Source of the DNA: an uncultured Parasphingopyxis sp.
Lineage (GTDB): Bacteria; Pseudomonadota; Alphaproteobacteria; Sphingomonadales; Sphingomonadaceae
DNA length: 20,684 nucleotides
Direction: 5' to 3'
Assembly: GCA_905479515.1 (NCBI GenBank)
Contig: CAJQMX010000276.1
Coordinates: forward strand, 1 to 20,684
Shown piece by piece: positions 1 to 7,857 of this stretch (position 1 is its first letter; each line of letters starts with the position of its first letter). The notes beneath the pieces were generated by a model that saw only the letters and a program-made list of their open reading frames with translations, ran no database searches and was not told the DNA's origin. The position numbers and the translations under genes were made by a program.

Positions 1-569
1 GTTTCAATTGGCACGATCGCGCGATAACCATAAGACAGCGCATCAACCGCTGTAGCGCGAACACAGCCCGAGGTAGAGCCACCGGTAACAACAACCGTGT
101 CGACCTGGTGAAAGGTCAAATAGCTGGCAAGCGGTGTTTCAAAAAAGGCGGACGGCATTCTTTTGGTATATTGCAGATCATCGGCATCAATTTCACAGCG
201 CGGATCATATTGATGGCGTTCGCTACCATATTTGATGTTCTGCAATGAATCTTCGGTATCCGTCCGGGTTCCCCAAGCGCCTGCATCTCCCGCATCATTC
301 TTATATCCGACCCGGCTCCAGATCACCGGCATCCCGTTTTCGCGGGCAAGTCGTGAGATAGTGTTGGCATATTCAATCTGTTTCGGATCGGTTTGATAGG
401 CGGTTTTGAACCGATCAATTCGGGTATAGGCCTGCTGGAAATCGACGTTAACGATGGCCAGCTTCTCGCCAAATCCGAATTTCTTGCGTGCCGGATTGGC
501 CATGACTTCTTCAAATATTTCTCGCGCTGTGCGTCCATCTGATACCATGTGTGTGCCGACTGATGTCAT
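1..569 (-). CDS. Isochorismatase-family amidohydrolase (N-carbamoylsarcosine/maleamate amidase type), partial
   Basis: The 189 visible residues form the N-terminal and central part of a cysteine hydrolase of the isochorismatase superfamily; the C-terminus is beyond the left edge. The catalytic triad is readable: Asp43 in NVDFQQAYT, Lys136 in YTKRMPSAF and the nucleophile Cys169 in GGSTSGCVRAT. The GGSTSGCVRAT context and the 'DAGDAGAWG' stretch are typical of N-carbamoylsarcosine amidase and maleamate amidase relatives, which hydrolyse a carboxamide or N-carbamoyl bond to release ammonia. The start is ATG at 569, with GAGGAG at 579-584 nine bases upstream. It is the last visible gene of the minus-strand block, 61 bp after the CoA-transferase. 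The neighbouring hydratase, CoA-transferase and lyase make a maleamate-like amide the most attractive substrate (inference). The family call is firm; the substrate is not. Confidence 0.88.
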   Translation of the reverse strand, partial: MTSVGTHMVSDGRTAREIFEEVMANPARKKFGFGEKLAIVNVDFQQAYTRIDRFKTAYQTDPKQIEYANTISRLARENGMPVIWSRVGYKNDAGDAGAWGTRTDTEDSLQNIKYGSERHQYDPRCEIDADDLQYTKRMPSAFFETPLASYLTFHQVDTVVVTGGSTSGCVRATAVDALSYGYRAIVPIE

Positions 570-630
570 TTTTGCGTACTCCTCAATTCAATATGGACCG
601 TATGATTGCTGGACTCTGTTCCTTGCGGTT

Positions 631-1830
631 TCAGGCGACCGCTCCATCCGCTTTCAGCTTGTTGATTTCGCTTTGGTCAAAACCCAAACTTGTCAGCACC
701 GCATCGCTATGTGCTCCGATTTCAGGCATTTTTGATGGACTGCCAGGCCGTTTTCCGTCCATTTCGATTGGCAGGACGGGGAGCATTGCAGTTTGCTTGT
801 TGAGCATTTCCACTTGTTCGAGGCCGCCGCTGGCCAGGAGATGCGGATCATCAAACATGTCTTCGGGCCGAGAAATGGGTGCGAACGGAAGGCCGGTGCC
901 TTCCAGTTTTTCGATCAGTTCATCGCGCGTGAAACTGGATATCAGATCCCGGATAACCGGCATTATCCGATCGCGCGACTGCACCCGGACATTATTTTCC
1001 CGCAACGTTTCGTCAGCCCAAAGGTCATCGAGCCCAAACAGCTTGCAAAATTTCTCCCACAAGGCGTCGGTGACCACACCGATGAACACAGGATCATCTT
1101 TGGTCTGGAACACGTCATAGATGGCCCATGCCGATATCCGCGCGGGCATCGGCGCTGCGGCCTGACCCGTGACCGCCATTTGGGCCATATGCTGGCCAAT
1201 CAGATAGATGGTGGTTTCAAACAAGGATGACTGAACCTTTTGCCCACGTCCGGTGCGATGGCGTTCCTCGACTGCTGCCATGATAGCGATTACGCCAAAC
1301 ATCCCGCCGGTGACATCAATGACGCTTGAACCGGCGCGCAGGGGTTGCCCCGGTGGTCCGGTCATATAGGCAAGACCACCCATCATTTGTGCGACCTCAT
1401 CCAGCGCTGTGCGATTTTCATAAGGTCCTGGCAGAAATCCCTTTTCAGAAGCGTAGATCAGACGGGAATTGGTCGCGGATAAGGTCTCATAGCCCAGACC
1501 CAATCTATCCATTGCTCCGGGGCGATAATTTTCGACCAGTATATCGGCCTGATCGACCAGCTTTTTCGCTATTTGAAGCCCGTCTTCATCTTTCAGGTTC
1601 AGACAGATGCTTTGTTTGTGCCGGTTATACATCGGGAAATAGCCAGCGCCCGATCCGATCAACCGCCGCGTTCTATCGCCCCCGATCGGTTCCACGCGAA
1701 TAACTTCTGCGCCGAGTGAAGCGAGGATCGCTCCCACCGCAGGGCCCATGACCATATGCGTAAATTCAACGACCTTGAGGCCCGCTAACGGTTGCGGAGC
1801 ACCGGTATCGGTATTTTGTGTATCGGTCAT
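631..1830 (-). CDS. CaiB/BaiF family CoA-transferase
   Basis: This is a 399-residue class III CoA-transferase, close to the usual ~400 residues. The N-terminal Rossmann part reads LAGLKVVEFTHMVMGPAVG, followed by LGAEVIRVEP and the family segment LVENYRPGAMDRLGLGY. The expected catalytic aspartate is Asp172 in SSVIDVTGG, followed by the typical EERHRTGRGQKV stretch. Family members move CoA from a donor such as succinyl-CoA to a carboxylic acid. Its ATG overlaps the TGA of the upstream lyase gene as ATGA (1827-1830), which implies translational coupling. I infer that it activates the hydroxy-acid produced by the LeuCD-like hydratase so that the lyase can cleave it. The donor and acceptor cannot be read from sequence; itaconate, citramalate, mesaconate, formate and carnitine enzymes all share these motifs. 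Confidence 0.9.
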   Translation of the reverse strand: MTDTQNTDTGAPQPLAGLKVVEFTHMVMGPAVGAILASLGAEVIRVEPIGGDRTRRLIGSGAGYFPMYNRHKQSICLNLKDEDGLQIAKKLVDQADILVENYRPGAMDRLGLGYETLSATNSRLIYASEKGFLPGPYENRTALDEVAQMMGGLAYMTGPPGQPLRAGSSVIDVTGGMFGVIAIMAAVEERHRTGRGQKVQSSLFETTIYLIGQHMAQMAVTGQAAAPMPARISAWAIYDVFQTKDDPVFIGVVTDALWEKFCKLFGLDDLWADETLRENNVRVQSRDRIMPVIRDLISSFTRDELIEKLEGTGLPFAPISRPEDMFDDPHLLASGGLEQVEMLNKQTAMLPVLPIEMDGKRPGSPSKMPEIGAHSDAVLTSLGFDQSEINKLKADGAVA

Positions 1831-2759
1831 GCTGCAGCCCTCTGAAATCCCAATGGCAGTCCGGCCTCGGGGGTGAATCCGTAAAGTGGTTCTCCGGGGA
1901 GCGCTTGCGCTATTTTGTCCCGGACGAGCAGCAATTTGGCTAGATCAATGCCTGTATCAATGCCCATCGCCTCCAGCATGAACACCAGATCTTCCGTGAC
2001 GATATTGCCTGAAGCGCCGGGTGCGAACGGACAACCGCCAAGTCCTCCGAGCGATGCGTCAAACGTACCGATGCCTTCTTCCAGCCCGGCCACAACATTG
2101 GCAAGTCCGAGCCCGCGGGTATTGTGCAAATGCAGCGTATTGAGCGCATCTCCTCCAACCGCAGCCTTGACCTTGCGAACCAACCGTCGGACTTGTGCAG
2201 GATTGGCATAGCCTGTGGTGTCGGATAGTCCGACCGCATCGACACCGGCCTCCATGCAAGCGACCGCCGACCGGACAACCACATCCTCGCTCACCGGTCC
2301 TTCGATGGTGCAGCCAAAAGCCGTTGCAAGTCCAATTTCAAAGCCTGGACGGGTCTCGACCGGAACATCGGCCAGCATCGTCGCGACATTGCGAATTTCT
2401 TCCAGCACGGCTGGATGATCCTTTCGCACATTCTTGATGCTGTGGGTTTCCGACATGGAGAAGGGCATCGACATTGCATCTACACCAGCGGCAAGCGCCC
2501 GTTCAGCACCCTTCAAATTTGGGACGAGTGCCACAACGCGTAACCCCCGTATGGTTTTTGCAAACTCGACAAGCTCGGCAGTATCGGCCATCTGCGGCAA
2601 CAGGCTGGGTGGGACAAAACTGCCCACTTCAATCTCGGTAACACCAGCTTCGGCTTCGGCCCGGATCCATGCCTTCTTGGCTTCCAGGGGCATGACGCGA
2701 TCGACACTTTGTAATCCATCGCGCGGGCCGACTTCGCTAATCTGGACGCGTTTGCTCAT
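1827..2759 (-). CDS. HMG-CoA lyase-like acyl-CoA lyase (HMGL/DRE-TIM family)
   Basis: The 310-residue TIM-barrel lyase carries the full hydroxymethylglutaryl-CoA lyase pattern: Arg13-Asp14 in EVGPRDGLQ, the metal-binding His210-x-His212 in HLHNTRGLGLANV, and the C-terminal glycine-rich loop GGLGGCPFAPGASGN with the catalytic-type Cys243. The family cleaves 3-hydroxy-3-methyl-acyl-CoA or citramalyl-CoA-type thioesters with a divalent metal. The start is ATG 2759, with GGAG seven bases upstream and the small hydratase subunit's stop only three bases before it. Context argues for a malyl- or citramalyl-CoA-type substrate: a hydratase upstream would make the hydroxy-acid, and the downstream CaiB enzyme would thioesterify it. 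Genuine HMG-CoA lyase in leucine degradation is the alternative, but no methylcrotonyl-CoA carboxylase or isovaleryl-CoA dehydrogenase is nearby. Confidence 0.88.
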   Translation of the reverse strand: MSKRVQISEVGPRDGLQSVDRVMPLEAKKAWIRAEAEAGVTEIEVGSFVPPSLLPQMADTAELVEFAKTIRGLRVVALVPNLKGAERALAAGVDAMSMPFSMSETHSIKNVRKDHPAVLEEIRNVATMLADVPVETRPGFEIGLATAFGCTIEGPVSEDVVVRSAVACMEAGVDAVGLSDTTGYANPAQVRRLVRKVKAAVGGDALNTLHLHNTRGLGLANVVAGLEEGIGTFDASLGGLGGCPFAPGASGNIVTEDLVFMLEAMGIDTGIDLAKLLLVRDKIAQALPGEPLYGFTPEAGLPLGFQRAAA

Positions 2760-2762
2760 GCG

Positions 2763-3386
2763 CTATCTCCGCTCATTTGTTTCTAAATATATCCAGGGGC
2801 GTTGCGACTTGTCATTCGCCTGCCATTTCGCGATCGCATCGGCGGATTTCAAACTCAGGTCGATGGAATCAAGCCCTTCCAGCAGCATTGCCTTGGATTC
2901 TTCGCCCAGATCGAAGTGCCAGGGTGGCTTGCCCGCGATGCTGATTGTCTGGTTGGGCAGATCGACCCGAACCGGCGCATTGGCTTTGCGGATTTCTTCG
3001 ATCGATTGTTCGACGATGACCGCCGGCAATATGCCGCTGCGAATGCAATTGCCGGCGAATATAGGAGCAAAGCTTGGTGCGATGATGCAGCGGAAGCCAT
3101 ATTCCGCCATCGCCCATACGGCATGTTCGCGGCTGGACCCGCAACCGAAATTGCGGCCGCCCAACAGGATGGATGCACCATCATAGGCGGGATTGTTCAA
3201 TACAAAGTCGGGGTTCGGGGTGCGGCCGCCAATTTGCGTATAGCGCCAGCCTGCAAACAGACCTTCGGCAAAGCCGGTCTTGCCAGTGCTCTTCATCTCG
3301 CGGGATGGAATGATCGCATCAGTATCAATATTGTCGCGGATCAGCGGCACCGCTTTTGAGTTCAATATGACAAATGGTTCAGCCAT
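2763..3386 (-). CDS. LeuD-like small subunit of an aconitase-family hydratase/isomerase
   Basis: A protein of 207 residues, the size of LeuD (about 200). It has the small-subunit core: LIRDNIDTDAIIPSRE near the N-terminus and the swivelling-domain signature GGRNFGCGSSREHAVWAM, which contributes the substrate-contacting Ser/Arg. It must pair with the large subunit encoded immediately upstream. An open frame continues to 3599, but I chose ATG 3386 because GGGAG lies seven bases upstream, the protein then begins like LeuD, and the upstream part is a shadow of the large-subunit gene. The start lies inside the large-subunit gene (8 bp overlap), which implies coupled, stoichiometric translation. 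The pair could be isopropylmalate isomerase, but catabolic relatives include maleate, citraconate and dimethylmaleate hydratases, which suit this operon better. Confidence 0.9.
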   Translation of the reverse strand: MAEPFVILNSKAVPLIRDNIDTDAIIPSREMKSTGKTGFAEGLFAGWRYTQIGGRTPNPDFVLNNPAYDGASILLGGRNFGCGSSREHAVWAMAEYGFRCIIAPSFAPIFAGNCIRSGILPAVIVEQSIEEIRKANAPVRVDLPNQTISIAGKPPWHFDLGEESKAMLLEGLDSIDLSLKSADAIAKWQANDKSQRPWIYLETNERR

Positions 3387-4755
3387 CATGCAGCTCCCGC
3401 ACATCCGCGATTGCGCCTGCAAGCGCGCTGGCCGCGACGGTTTCGGGACTGGCAATGTGGGTTTTGACATTGGGCCCTTGGCGGCTTTCAAAATTGCGGT
3501 TGGTTGATGAAATGACCCGTGACCCTGCTTCGAAACTCTCGCCGCCTGCAAAGAAACACATGGAACAACCGGATTCACGCCATTCAAAGCCGGCATCAAG
3601 GAAAATCTGATGCAATCCTTCGGCCTCGGCCGTGCGTTTTACCGCTGATGACCCGGGCACGCAGATTGCTTTGACATGACTTGCGATATGGCGGCCTCTT
3701 AACAATGCTGCGGATCGGCGCAGATCCGATAACCGCGCATTGGTGCAACTGCCGATAAAGGCGGCATCAATTTTTATGCCCTTGATCGATTCGCCAGCCT
3801 GCAAATCCATATAGGTTAGCGGGGCAGTGGCCGCATCATCGGGAACATCCCCGACGACAGCGATCGCAGCCTCAGGGCTGGTTCCCCAAGTAACCATCGG
3901 TTCGATGGCGGATGCATCAATTTCGATCTCGCTGTCAAACAGGGCATCTTCGTCGCTGCGCAGCGTCCGCCAATGCGCAACGGCCCTGTCCCATTGGGGC
4001 CCTTGGGGGGCATATCGCCGGCCTTCCAGATAGGCGAATGTCTTGTCATCGGGCGCGATAAAACCCGCCATTGCGGCAAATTCGGTTGCCATATTGCACA
4101 ATGTCATGCGCCCTTCCATGTCGAGTGCGGTGACGGCATCGCCGGCAAATTCAATTGCATGGCCCTTGCCACCGGCCGCGCTATATTGCGCGATCAAATA
4201 CAGGATCATGTCTTTCGGCGTGACTCCTTGGGCAAGCAATCCGGTAAAGGTTACCCGCATCGCTTTGGGTTTTTGCATCCGAAGGGTTCCGGTTGCCATC
4301 GCGTGTTCTGCCTCGGAGGATCCGATTCCCCAGGCCAGTGAACCAAAGGCGCCCTGAGTACAGGTGTGGCTATCGGGCGCAATCAGGGTGGTGCCGGGCA
4401 GTACAATGCCCAGTTCAGGCGAGATGACATGTACAATCCCTTGATCGGGATCGTTGACATCGAACAGTCTTATCCCCGCCAAGCGGGTGGCCGCGCGCGT
4501 TTCTGTGATAAAGGCCTGACCACCGGGCATCAATGTCTGATCGGTCCGTCCAGGTCGCGTATCGACGATATGATCTGTCACCGCAAATACCCGTGCAGGG
4601 TCATTCACGGAACGGCCCGCCTGAGATAAGGCGTTGAGCGCTGCGGCGCCGGTGCGTTCATGCAGAAATATCCGGTCAATCGCCAGCAAAGCTCCGCCAT
4701 CCGCTAATGGCGCGACAATGTGCATATCCCACAATTTGGCAAAAAGGGTGCTCAA
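3379..4755 (-). CDS. LeuC-like large subunit of an aconitase-family hydratase/isomerase ([4Fe-4S])
   Basis: The 458 residues match the size of LeuC. Three cysteine ligands for a [4Fe-4S] cluster are visible: Cys337 in FIGSCTNARLSDLR, and Cys397 and Cys400 in ESGCSMCFF. Other family signatures are PDSHTCTQGAFGSLAWGIG and GAALLAIDR-like N-terminal sequence. The reaction type is addition or removal of water on a dicarboxylic acid. Translation starts at TTG 4755: GGAG lies six bases upstream, and the encoded MSTLFAKLWDMHIV aligns with the start of LeuC. No leuA or leuB is nearby, so leucine biosynthesis is unlikely. With an amidase, a CoA-transferase and a malyl-CoA-type lyase in the same operon, hydration of (substituted) maleate to (substituted) malate is my inference; maleate hydratases of the gentisate pathway belong to this family. 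Confidence 0.9.
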   Translation of the reverse strand: MSTLFAKLWDMHIVAPLADGGALLAIDRIFLHERTGAAALNALSQAGRSVNDPARVFAVTDHIVDTRPGRTDQTLMPGGQAFITETRAATRLAGIRLFDVNDPDQGIVHVISPELGIVLPGTTLIAPDSHTCTQGAFGSLAWGIGSSEAEHAMATGTLRMQKPKAMRVTFTGLLAQGVTPKDMILYLIAQYSAAGGKGHAIEFAGDAVTALDMEGRMTLCNMATEFAAMAGFIAPDDKTFAYLEGRRYAPQGPQWDRAVAHWRTLRSDEDALFDSEIEIDASAIEPMVTWGTSPEAAIAVVGDVPDDAATAPLTYMDLQAGESIKGIKIDAAFIGSCTNARLSDLRRSAALLRGRHIASHVKAICVPGSSAVKRTAEAEGLHQIFLDAGFEWRESGCSMCFFAGGESFEAGSRVISSTNRNFESRQGPNVKTHIASPETVAASALAGAIADVRELHDG

Positions 4756-4876
4756 AATAGGCTCCAGCTTTAAAGGACGATGAGCCGAGCTTTCGTTTTG
4801 GTAGCAAGGACAAGGCGCGGCTTTGAAAAGCGAAGGCCTGTTTTACGAAAACCGGTAATCGATCAATTGTCTCGGT

Positions 4877-5962
4877 TTACCAGAAGCTGGTCCAGCGCAT
4901 CTTGTCTTTCAGATATTTCGCGGCCTCGACTTTGGTTTCGGGAACGTGTTCCAGCCATAAATTCGGATCATAGCGTTCAACATATTGATCGAACACTGGC
5001 TGATACAGGCGAAGATGGAAGTCTGGTGTCCGGTGGCCTTTACGATGTTTAGCCAAATCGAGCACTGCGCGTCTTTTTGTTTCCAGATGCCCGGCTTCTG
5101 CCATAACGACGCCGCGGGGACCAAAAATTGCGGACCGGCCAACCCAGTCATTTTTGGCTGCCTGCTCGACAAAATAATGCTCATTTGGTTGCATTACATC
5201 GACGCAATTATTCACTATCGTTACAAAAACGTCATTATGATAAGCGGTAAGGCGCATGTCATGCCATTCGCACCCGCCTGTTGCCGTTCGCAAGATCAAT
5301 TCTGCGCCCTTCAATGCCATGCACCGGAAGAGCTCCGGCTCGAATTGCACCGATGACATTGAAATATTGCCGATGCTGGTCCGTTCCACAGGAACCACGG
5401 CATCGATGCCATACATTTCAACATAGCGATCATAGACGTCGTAAATAGTAGTGGTGAACTGCTCGACGCCGGGAAACATGCCGCGCATATTTCGCTGCTT
5501 CCAGTGGCGAGCGATCAGCTTGCCATCCGGGCCAATCAAGAGTTGCGTGTTCATGGTGTGGCCCGGCCAATCATCATCCAGCATTTGGCAGCCGAAGGCG
5601 ATAAAACAATTATACTGCTTCGCCTTTTTACCGATCGCTTCAATTTCCGGTCCGTCGGGATGACGGGAAACACGCAGATATTGTTGCAGATTCCAAGGCG
5701 CAAATCCGTGAAGAGGGAATTCATGAAAACATAATAGATCGCAGCGCCCACCGGTATTCTGGGCCTTGTCGATTGCGTTGAGCAAATAGGCCAGATTGGC
5801 GGCGATTCCGGGTTCGGGATTGTCGCCATCAACGCCTCTAACGGGCGTCTGGACGATCCCTACGGAAATCTGGTCGCTCCGTAACTCAGCGGTTTCATAG
5901 GTTCCATCGTTACGTACCATCTGCGGGATGCTGGGTTCACTAGACAATTTACTATTCTCCAT
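4877..5962 (-). CDS. Aliphatic-amidase/nitrilase-superfamily protein lacking the catalytic cysteine
   Basis: A protein of about 361 residues with a carbon-nitrogen hydrolase fold, most like AmiE-type amidases (about 345). Numbered from the in-frame GTG one codon upstream, the glutamate is Glu82 in FHEFPLHGF and the lysine Lys156 in RHWKQRNMRG. The segment that should hold the nucleophile reads IGNISMSSVQFEPELFR: the cysteine position is Met203 or Ser204 and the usual following Asp is Ser. The rest of the block (CMALKGAELILR, then FGPRGVVMAEAG) is well kept and the frame is open, so this is not simple decay. It may be a non-hydrolytic homologue, use another nucleophile, or bind a ligand. It is the first gene of the minus-strand operon, 121 bp ahead of the hydratase. 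ATG 5962 is preferred over GTG 5965; the ribosome site is weak. Confidence 0.82.
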   Translation of the reverse strand: MENSKLSSEPSIPQMVRNDGTYETAELRSDQISVGIVQTPVRGVDGDNPEPGIAANLAYLLNAIDKAQNTGGRCDLLCFHEFPLHGFAPWNLQQYLRVSRHPDGPEIEAIGKKAKQYNCFIAFGCQMLDDDWPGHTMNTQLLIGPDGKLIARHWKQRNMRGMFPGVEQFTTTIYDVYDRYVEMYGIDAVVPVERTSIGNISMSSVQFEPELFRCMALKGAELILRTATGGCEWHDMRLTAYHNDVFVTIVNNCVDVMQPNEHYFVEQAAKNDWVGRSAIFGPRGVVMAEAGHLETKRRAVLDLAKHRKGHRTPDFHLRLYQPVFDQYVERYDPNLWLEHVPETKVEAAKYLKDKMRWTSFW

Positions 5963-6023
5963 CACTCTAGATTATTGCTTGGGATTGTCTCATATTTCCG
6001 GTGCCTCTAATATGACTATTGCA

Positions 6024-6053
6024 TTGCTTTATTATTTGCAATAACATTATGAT
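6024..6053 (+). promoter_or_regulatory. Candidate sigma70 promoter of the binding-protein gene
   Basis: A TTGCTT box at 6024-6029 and a TATGAT box at 6048-6053 are separated by 18 bases and point towards the binding-protein gene. The -10 box overlaps the putative GntR operator at 6039-6052, as expected for a repressor-controlled promoter. Assignment is by inspection only. Confidence 0.4.
6039..6052. promoter_or_regulatory. Putative GntR operator between the amidase-like and binding-protein genes
   Basis: On the minus strand this reads TCATAATGTTATTG and matches the window-wide consensus TTATAANGTTATRA at 10 of 13 defined positions, the weakest of the five sites. It lies in the 181-bp divergent gap (5963-6143), so one site could control both the minus-strand catabolic block and the plus-strand transporter lipoprotein. 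Confidence 0.5.
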
Positions 6054-6143
6054 AATATGACGTTCTGGGCAAGCGGGATTTCGATTGCGGTTGGTCAGGA
6101 GGAACAAAAGAAAATCTGATCTTCAAGGCAAGGTACTGACCCC

Positions 6144-7733
6144 ATGCAATTTCGAATTAAATCTTTCTTTGCGGCCGTCCTGATCACTTGTCTTGCGGCA
6201 TGTGGCGGATCCAATTCCGGAGGCGCGGACGATAATATTCTACGTCGCGGTACCGCCAGCGAGCCTGCCTCTCTGGATCCACAAATTGCGAACGGGCAGT
6301 CGGCATCGGCCATCATCAACGATCTATTTGTCGGTTTAATGGCCTCTGATGCAAAGGGTAAGACGGTTGGCGGCATCGCCGAGAGCTATGCGGTTTCCGA
6401 GGATGGGAAATCATACACGTTTAAATTGCGTCCCGACCTTAAATGGTCTGACGGGGAGCCTTTGACATCATCCGATATTGTCTGGTCCTTCCAGCGATTG
6501 ATGAGTCCGGAAACAGGAGCCCGCTACGCATCCAATCTTTATGTCCTGAAAAACGGCCGTCTGGTCAATACCGGTAAAGTGCCTGTCGAATCCCTTGGTG
6601 TTGCCGCGCCTGACCCGCAAACCGTTGTCTTCGAACTGGAGCGTCGCGTACCCTATTTCCCCCGGATTCTGCTGAGCAATGCCACTGCACCCTTGCCGCA
6701 GCATGTCGTTTCCAAATATGGTCGGGACTGGACAAAGCCGGGTAATATCGTGTCGAATGGTGCCTTCGTGTTGAAGGAATGGGTTCCGAACACGCGAATT
6801 CTGATGACAAAAAATGATCTGTTTTTTGACGCGGAAAACGTAAAGCTGGCCGGTGTCGAATATTTTCCGACAGACAATACCGGTACTTTGGTGAAGCGCT
6901 ATCGTGCCGGTGAACTCGACATTGTTCTCAATTTTCCACCCGAACAGCTGGAGTTATTGAAACGGTCACTTGGTGAAGAAGTCCACAGCACGACGAACTA
7001 CGGACTCAACTATTACCTGTTTAACAACAAGAAGCCTCCATTTGACGATATCCGGGTTCGCAAAGCCTTGTCCATTGCTGTGGACCGGAAAGGAATTGTC
7101 GACAAAATATTGTCCGGAGAGGCAGAGCCTGCCTGGACAATGGTGCCCAGCGATATTTCGGATTATAAGCGAATTGTTTCGCCCGACGCCTCCCGGAGTC
7201 AGGCGGACAGGGAGAAGGAAGCAAAAGCGCTTCTGGCCGAAGCCGGCTTCAATGCGACCAATCCTCTGCAGCTGGATATCCGCTATGATACCAAGGAAGA
7301 AAGCCGTCAAATTGCCATCGCTATAGCGTCAATGTGGAAGGACATTGGAGTTGAAGCCGAGCTTTCAGCGTCCGACTTCAGGGGAATTACCAGCGATTCC
7401 CGCAGCGGTAATTTTGACGTCATTCGCTATCAGTGGTTTGCTCCCTATGATGATCCTTCGACATTCTTGAGCCTCTTGTCAGGGCGTTCTGCGACAAATT
7501 TGTCCGGCTATAATTCGCCTGCCTATGATGCGCTGGTTGCCAGTGCTGATGACATTGTCGATGTTGAAAAAAGAATGGAGCAATTGGCACGCGCTGAGCA
7601 GGCCGCGATGAAAGAATATCCCGTTCTGCCGATATATTTTTCGACAGCCAGACGGCTGGTATCGAGCAAGGTGGTCGGCTGGTCTGACTTTCCCGGCGGG
7701 AATGTCCAATCCCGCTTCCTCTCGTTAAAATAG
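6144..7733 (+). CDS. ABC transporter substrate-binding lipoprotein (peptide/opine/nickel family, SBP_bac_5)
   Basis: A 529-residue periplasmic solute-binding protein of the OppA/DppA family. It starts with a lipoprotein signal peptide: MQFRIKSFF, a hydrophobic core and the lipobox LAAC with Cys20, so the mature protein should be membrane-anchored. Family blocks include LRRGTASEPASLDPQIANGQSA, the YTFKLRPDLKWSDGEPLTSSDIVWSFQRL stretch and, towards the C-terminus, IAIASMWKDIGVEAEL. It is the only binding protein in the window and would deliver substrate to the permease/ATPase genes at 17542-13699, which lack one. It is transcribed alone, divergent from the minus-strand catabolic block. The ligand is unknown; this family also binds non-peptide ligands such as haem, opines, glutathione and nickel chelates, so the name does not imply peptides. 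Confidence 0.92.
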   Translation: MQFRIKSFFAAVLITCLAACGGSNSGGADDNILRRGTASEPASLDPQIANGQSASAIINDLFVGLMASDAKGKTVGGIAESYAVSEDGKSYTFKLRPDLKWSDGEPLTSSDIVWSFQRLMSPETGARYASNLYVLKNGRLVNTGKVPVESLGVAAPDPQTVVFELERRVPYFPRILLSNATAPLPQHVVSKYGRDWTKPGNIVSNGAFVLKEWVPNTRILMTKNDLFFDAENVKLAGVEYFPTDNTGTLVKRYRAGELDIVLNFPPEQLELLKRSLGEEVHSTTNYGLNYYLFNNKKPPFDDIRVRKALSIAVDRKGIVDKILSGEAEPAWTMVPSDISDYKRIVSPDASRSQADREKEAKALLAEAGFNATNPLQLDIRYDTKEESRQIAIAIASMWKDIGVEAELSASDFRGITSDSRSGNFDVIRYQWFAPYDDPSTFLSLLSGRSATNLSGYNSPAYDALVASADDIVDVEKRMEQLARAEQAAMKEYPVLPIYFSTARRLVSSKVVGWSDFPGGNVQSRFLSLK

Positions 7734-7783
7734 GCGCTGTTCTGAGATGCTTGAAATCCCGAGGTCCCAGTGATGCGAATTCT

Positions 7784-7847
7784 GAACCAGTCGGCGAATT
7801 GCCTACTCTCCCGTTAATTGGGTGAATGTGGGGTCGCCGACTGGGTC
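7784..7847. terminator. Long inverted repeat between convergent genes, possible two-way terminator
   Basis: CCAGTCGGCGA at 7787-7797 is perfectly complementary to TCGCCGACTGG at 7834-7844, and the match continues with one mismatch to 7784/7847 (13 of 14 pairs). The loop is about 36 bases and contains a smaller CCC/GGG pairing. It fills the 124-bp gap between the convergent binding-protein and GntR genes. There is no clear T-tract, so it is not a textbook intrinsic terminator; transcript-end protection or another role is possible. Confidence 0.45.
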
Positions 7848-7857
7848 GATTCAAATC

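Noticed and set aside
551..1120. Long plus-strand open frame opposite the CoA-transferase
   Set aside because: Antisense shadow of a well-supported gene; no ribosome site or recognisable protein features.
1827..2759. Housekeeping HMG-CoA lyase of leucine degradation
   Set aside because: No carboxylase or acyl-CoA dehydrogenase of that pathway is adjacent, and the neighbours supply a hydroxy-acid and its CoA activation instead.
2434..3186. 250-codon plus-strand open frame opposite the lyase and small hydratase genes
   Set aside because: It spans two genes with clear families on the other strand; the composition is low-complexity Ser/Ala-rich, typical of a shadow frame.
3387..3599. N-terminal extension of the small hydratase subunit
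   Set aside because: It is a shifted frame of the large-subunit gene; the ribosome site and family length support the start at 3386.
2763..4755. Leucine-biosynthesis isopropylmalate isomerase (leuCD)
   Set aside because: The family match is real, but no leuA or leuB is present and the pair is coupled to an HMGL-type lyase and a CoA-transferase, so a biosynthetic role is not supported.
4756..4876. Possible terminator or leader RNA in the 121-bp gap before the large hydratase subunit
   Set aside because: Only short 5-base inverted repeats with tiny loops are present; apart from the GGAG ribosome site I see nothing convincing, and no operator copy.
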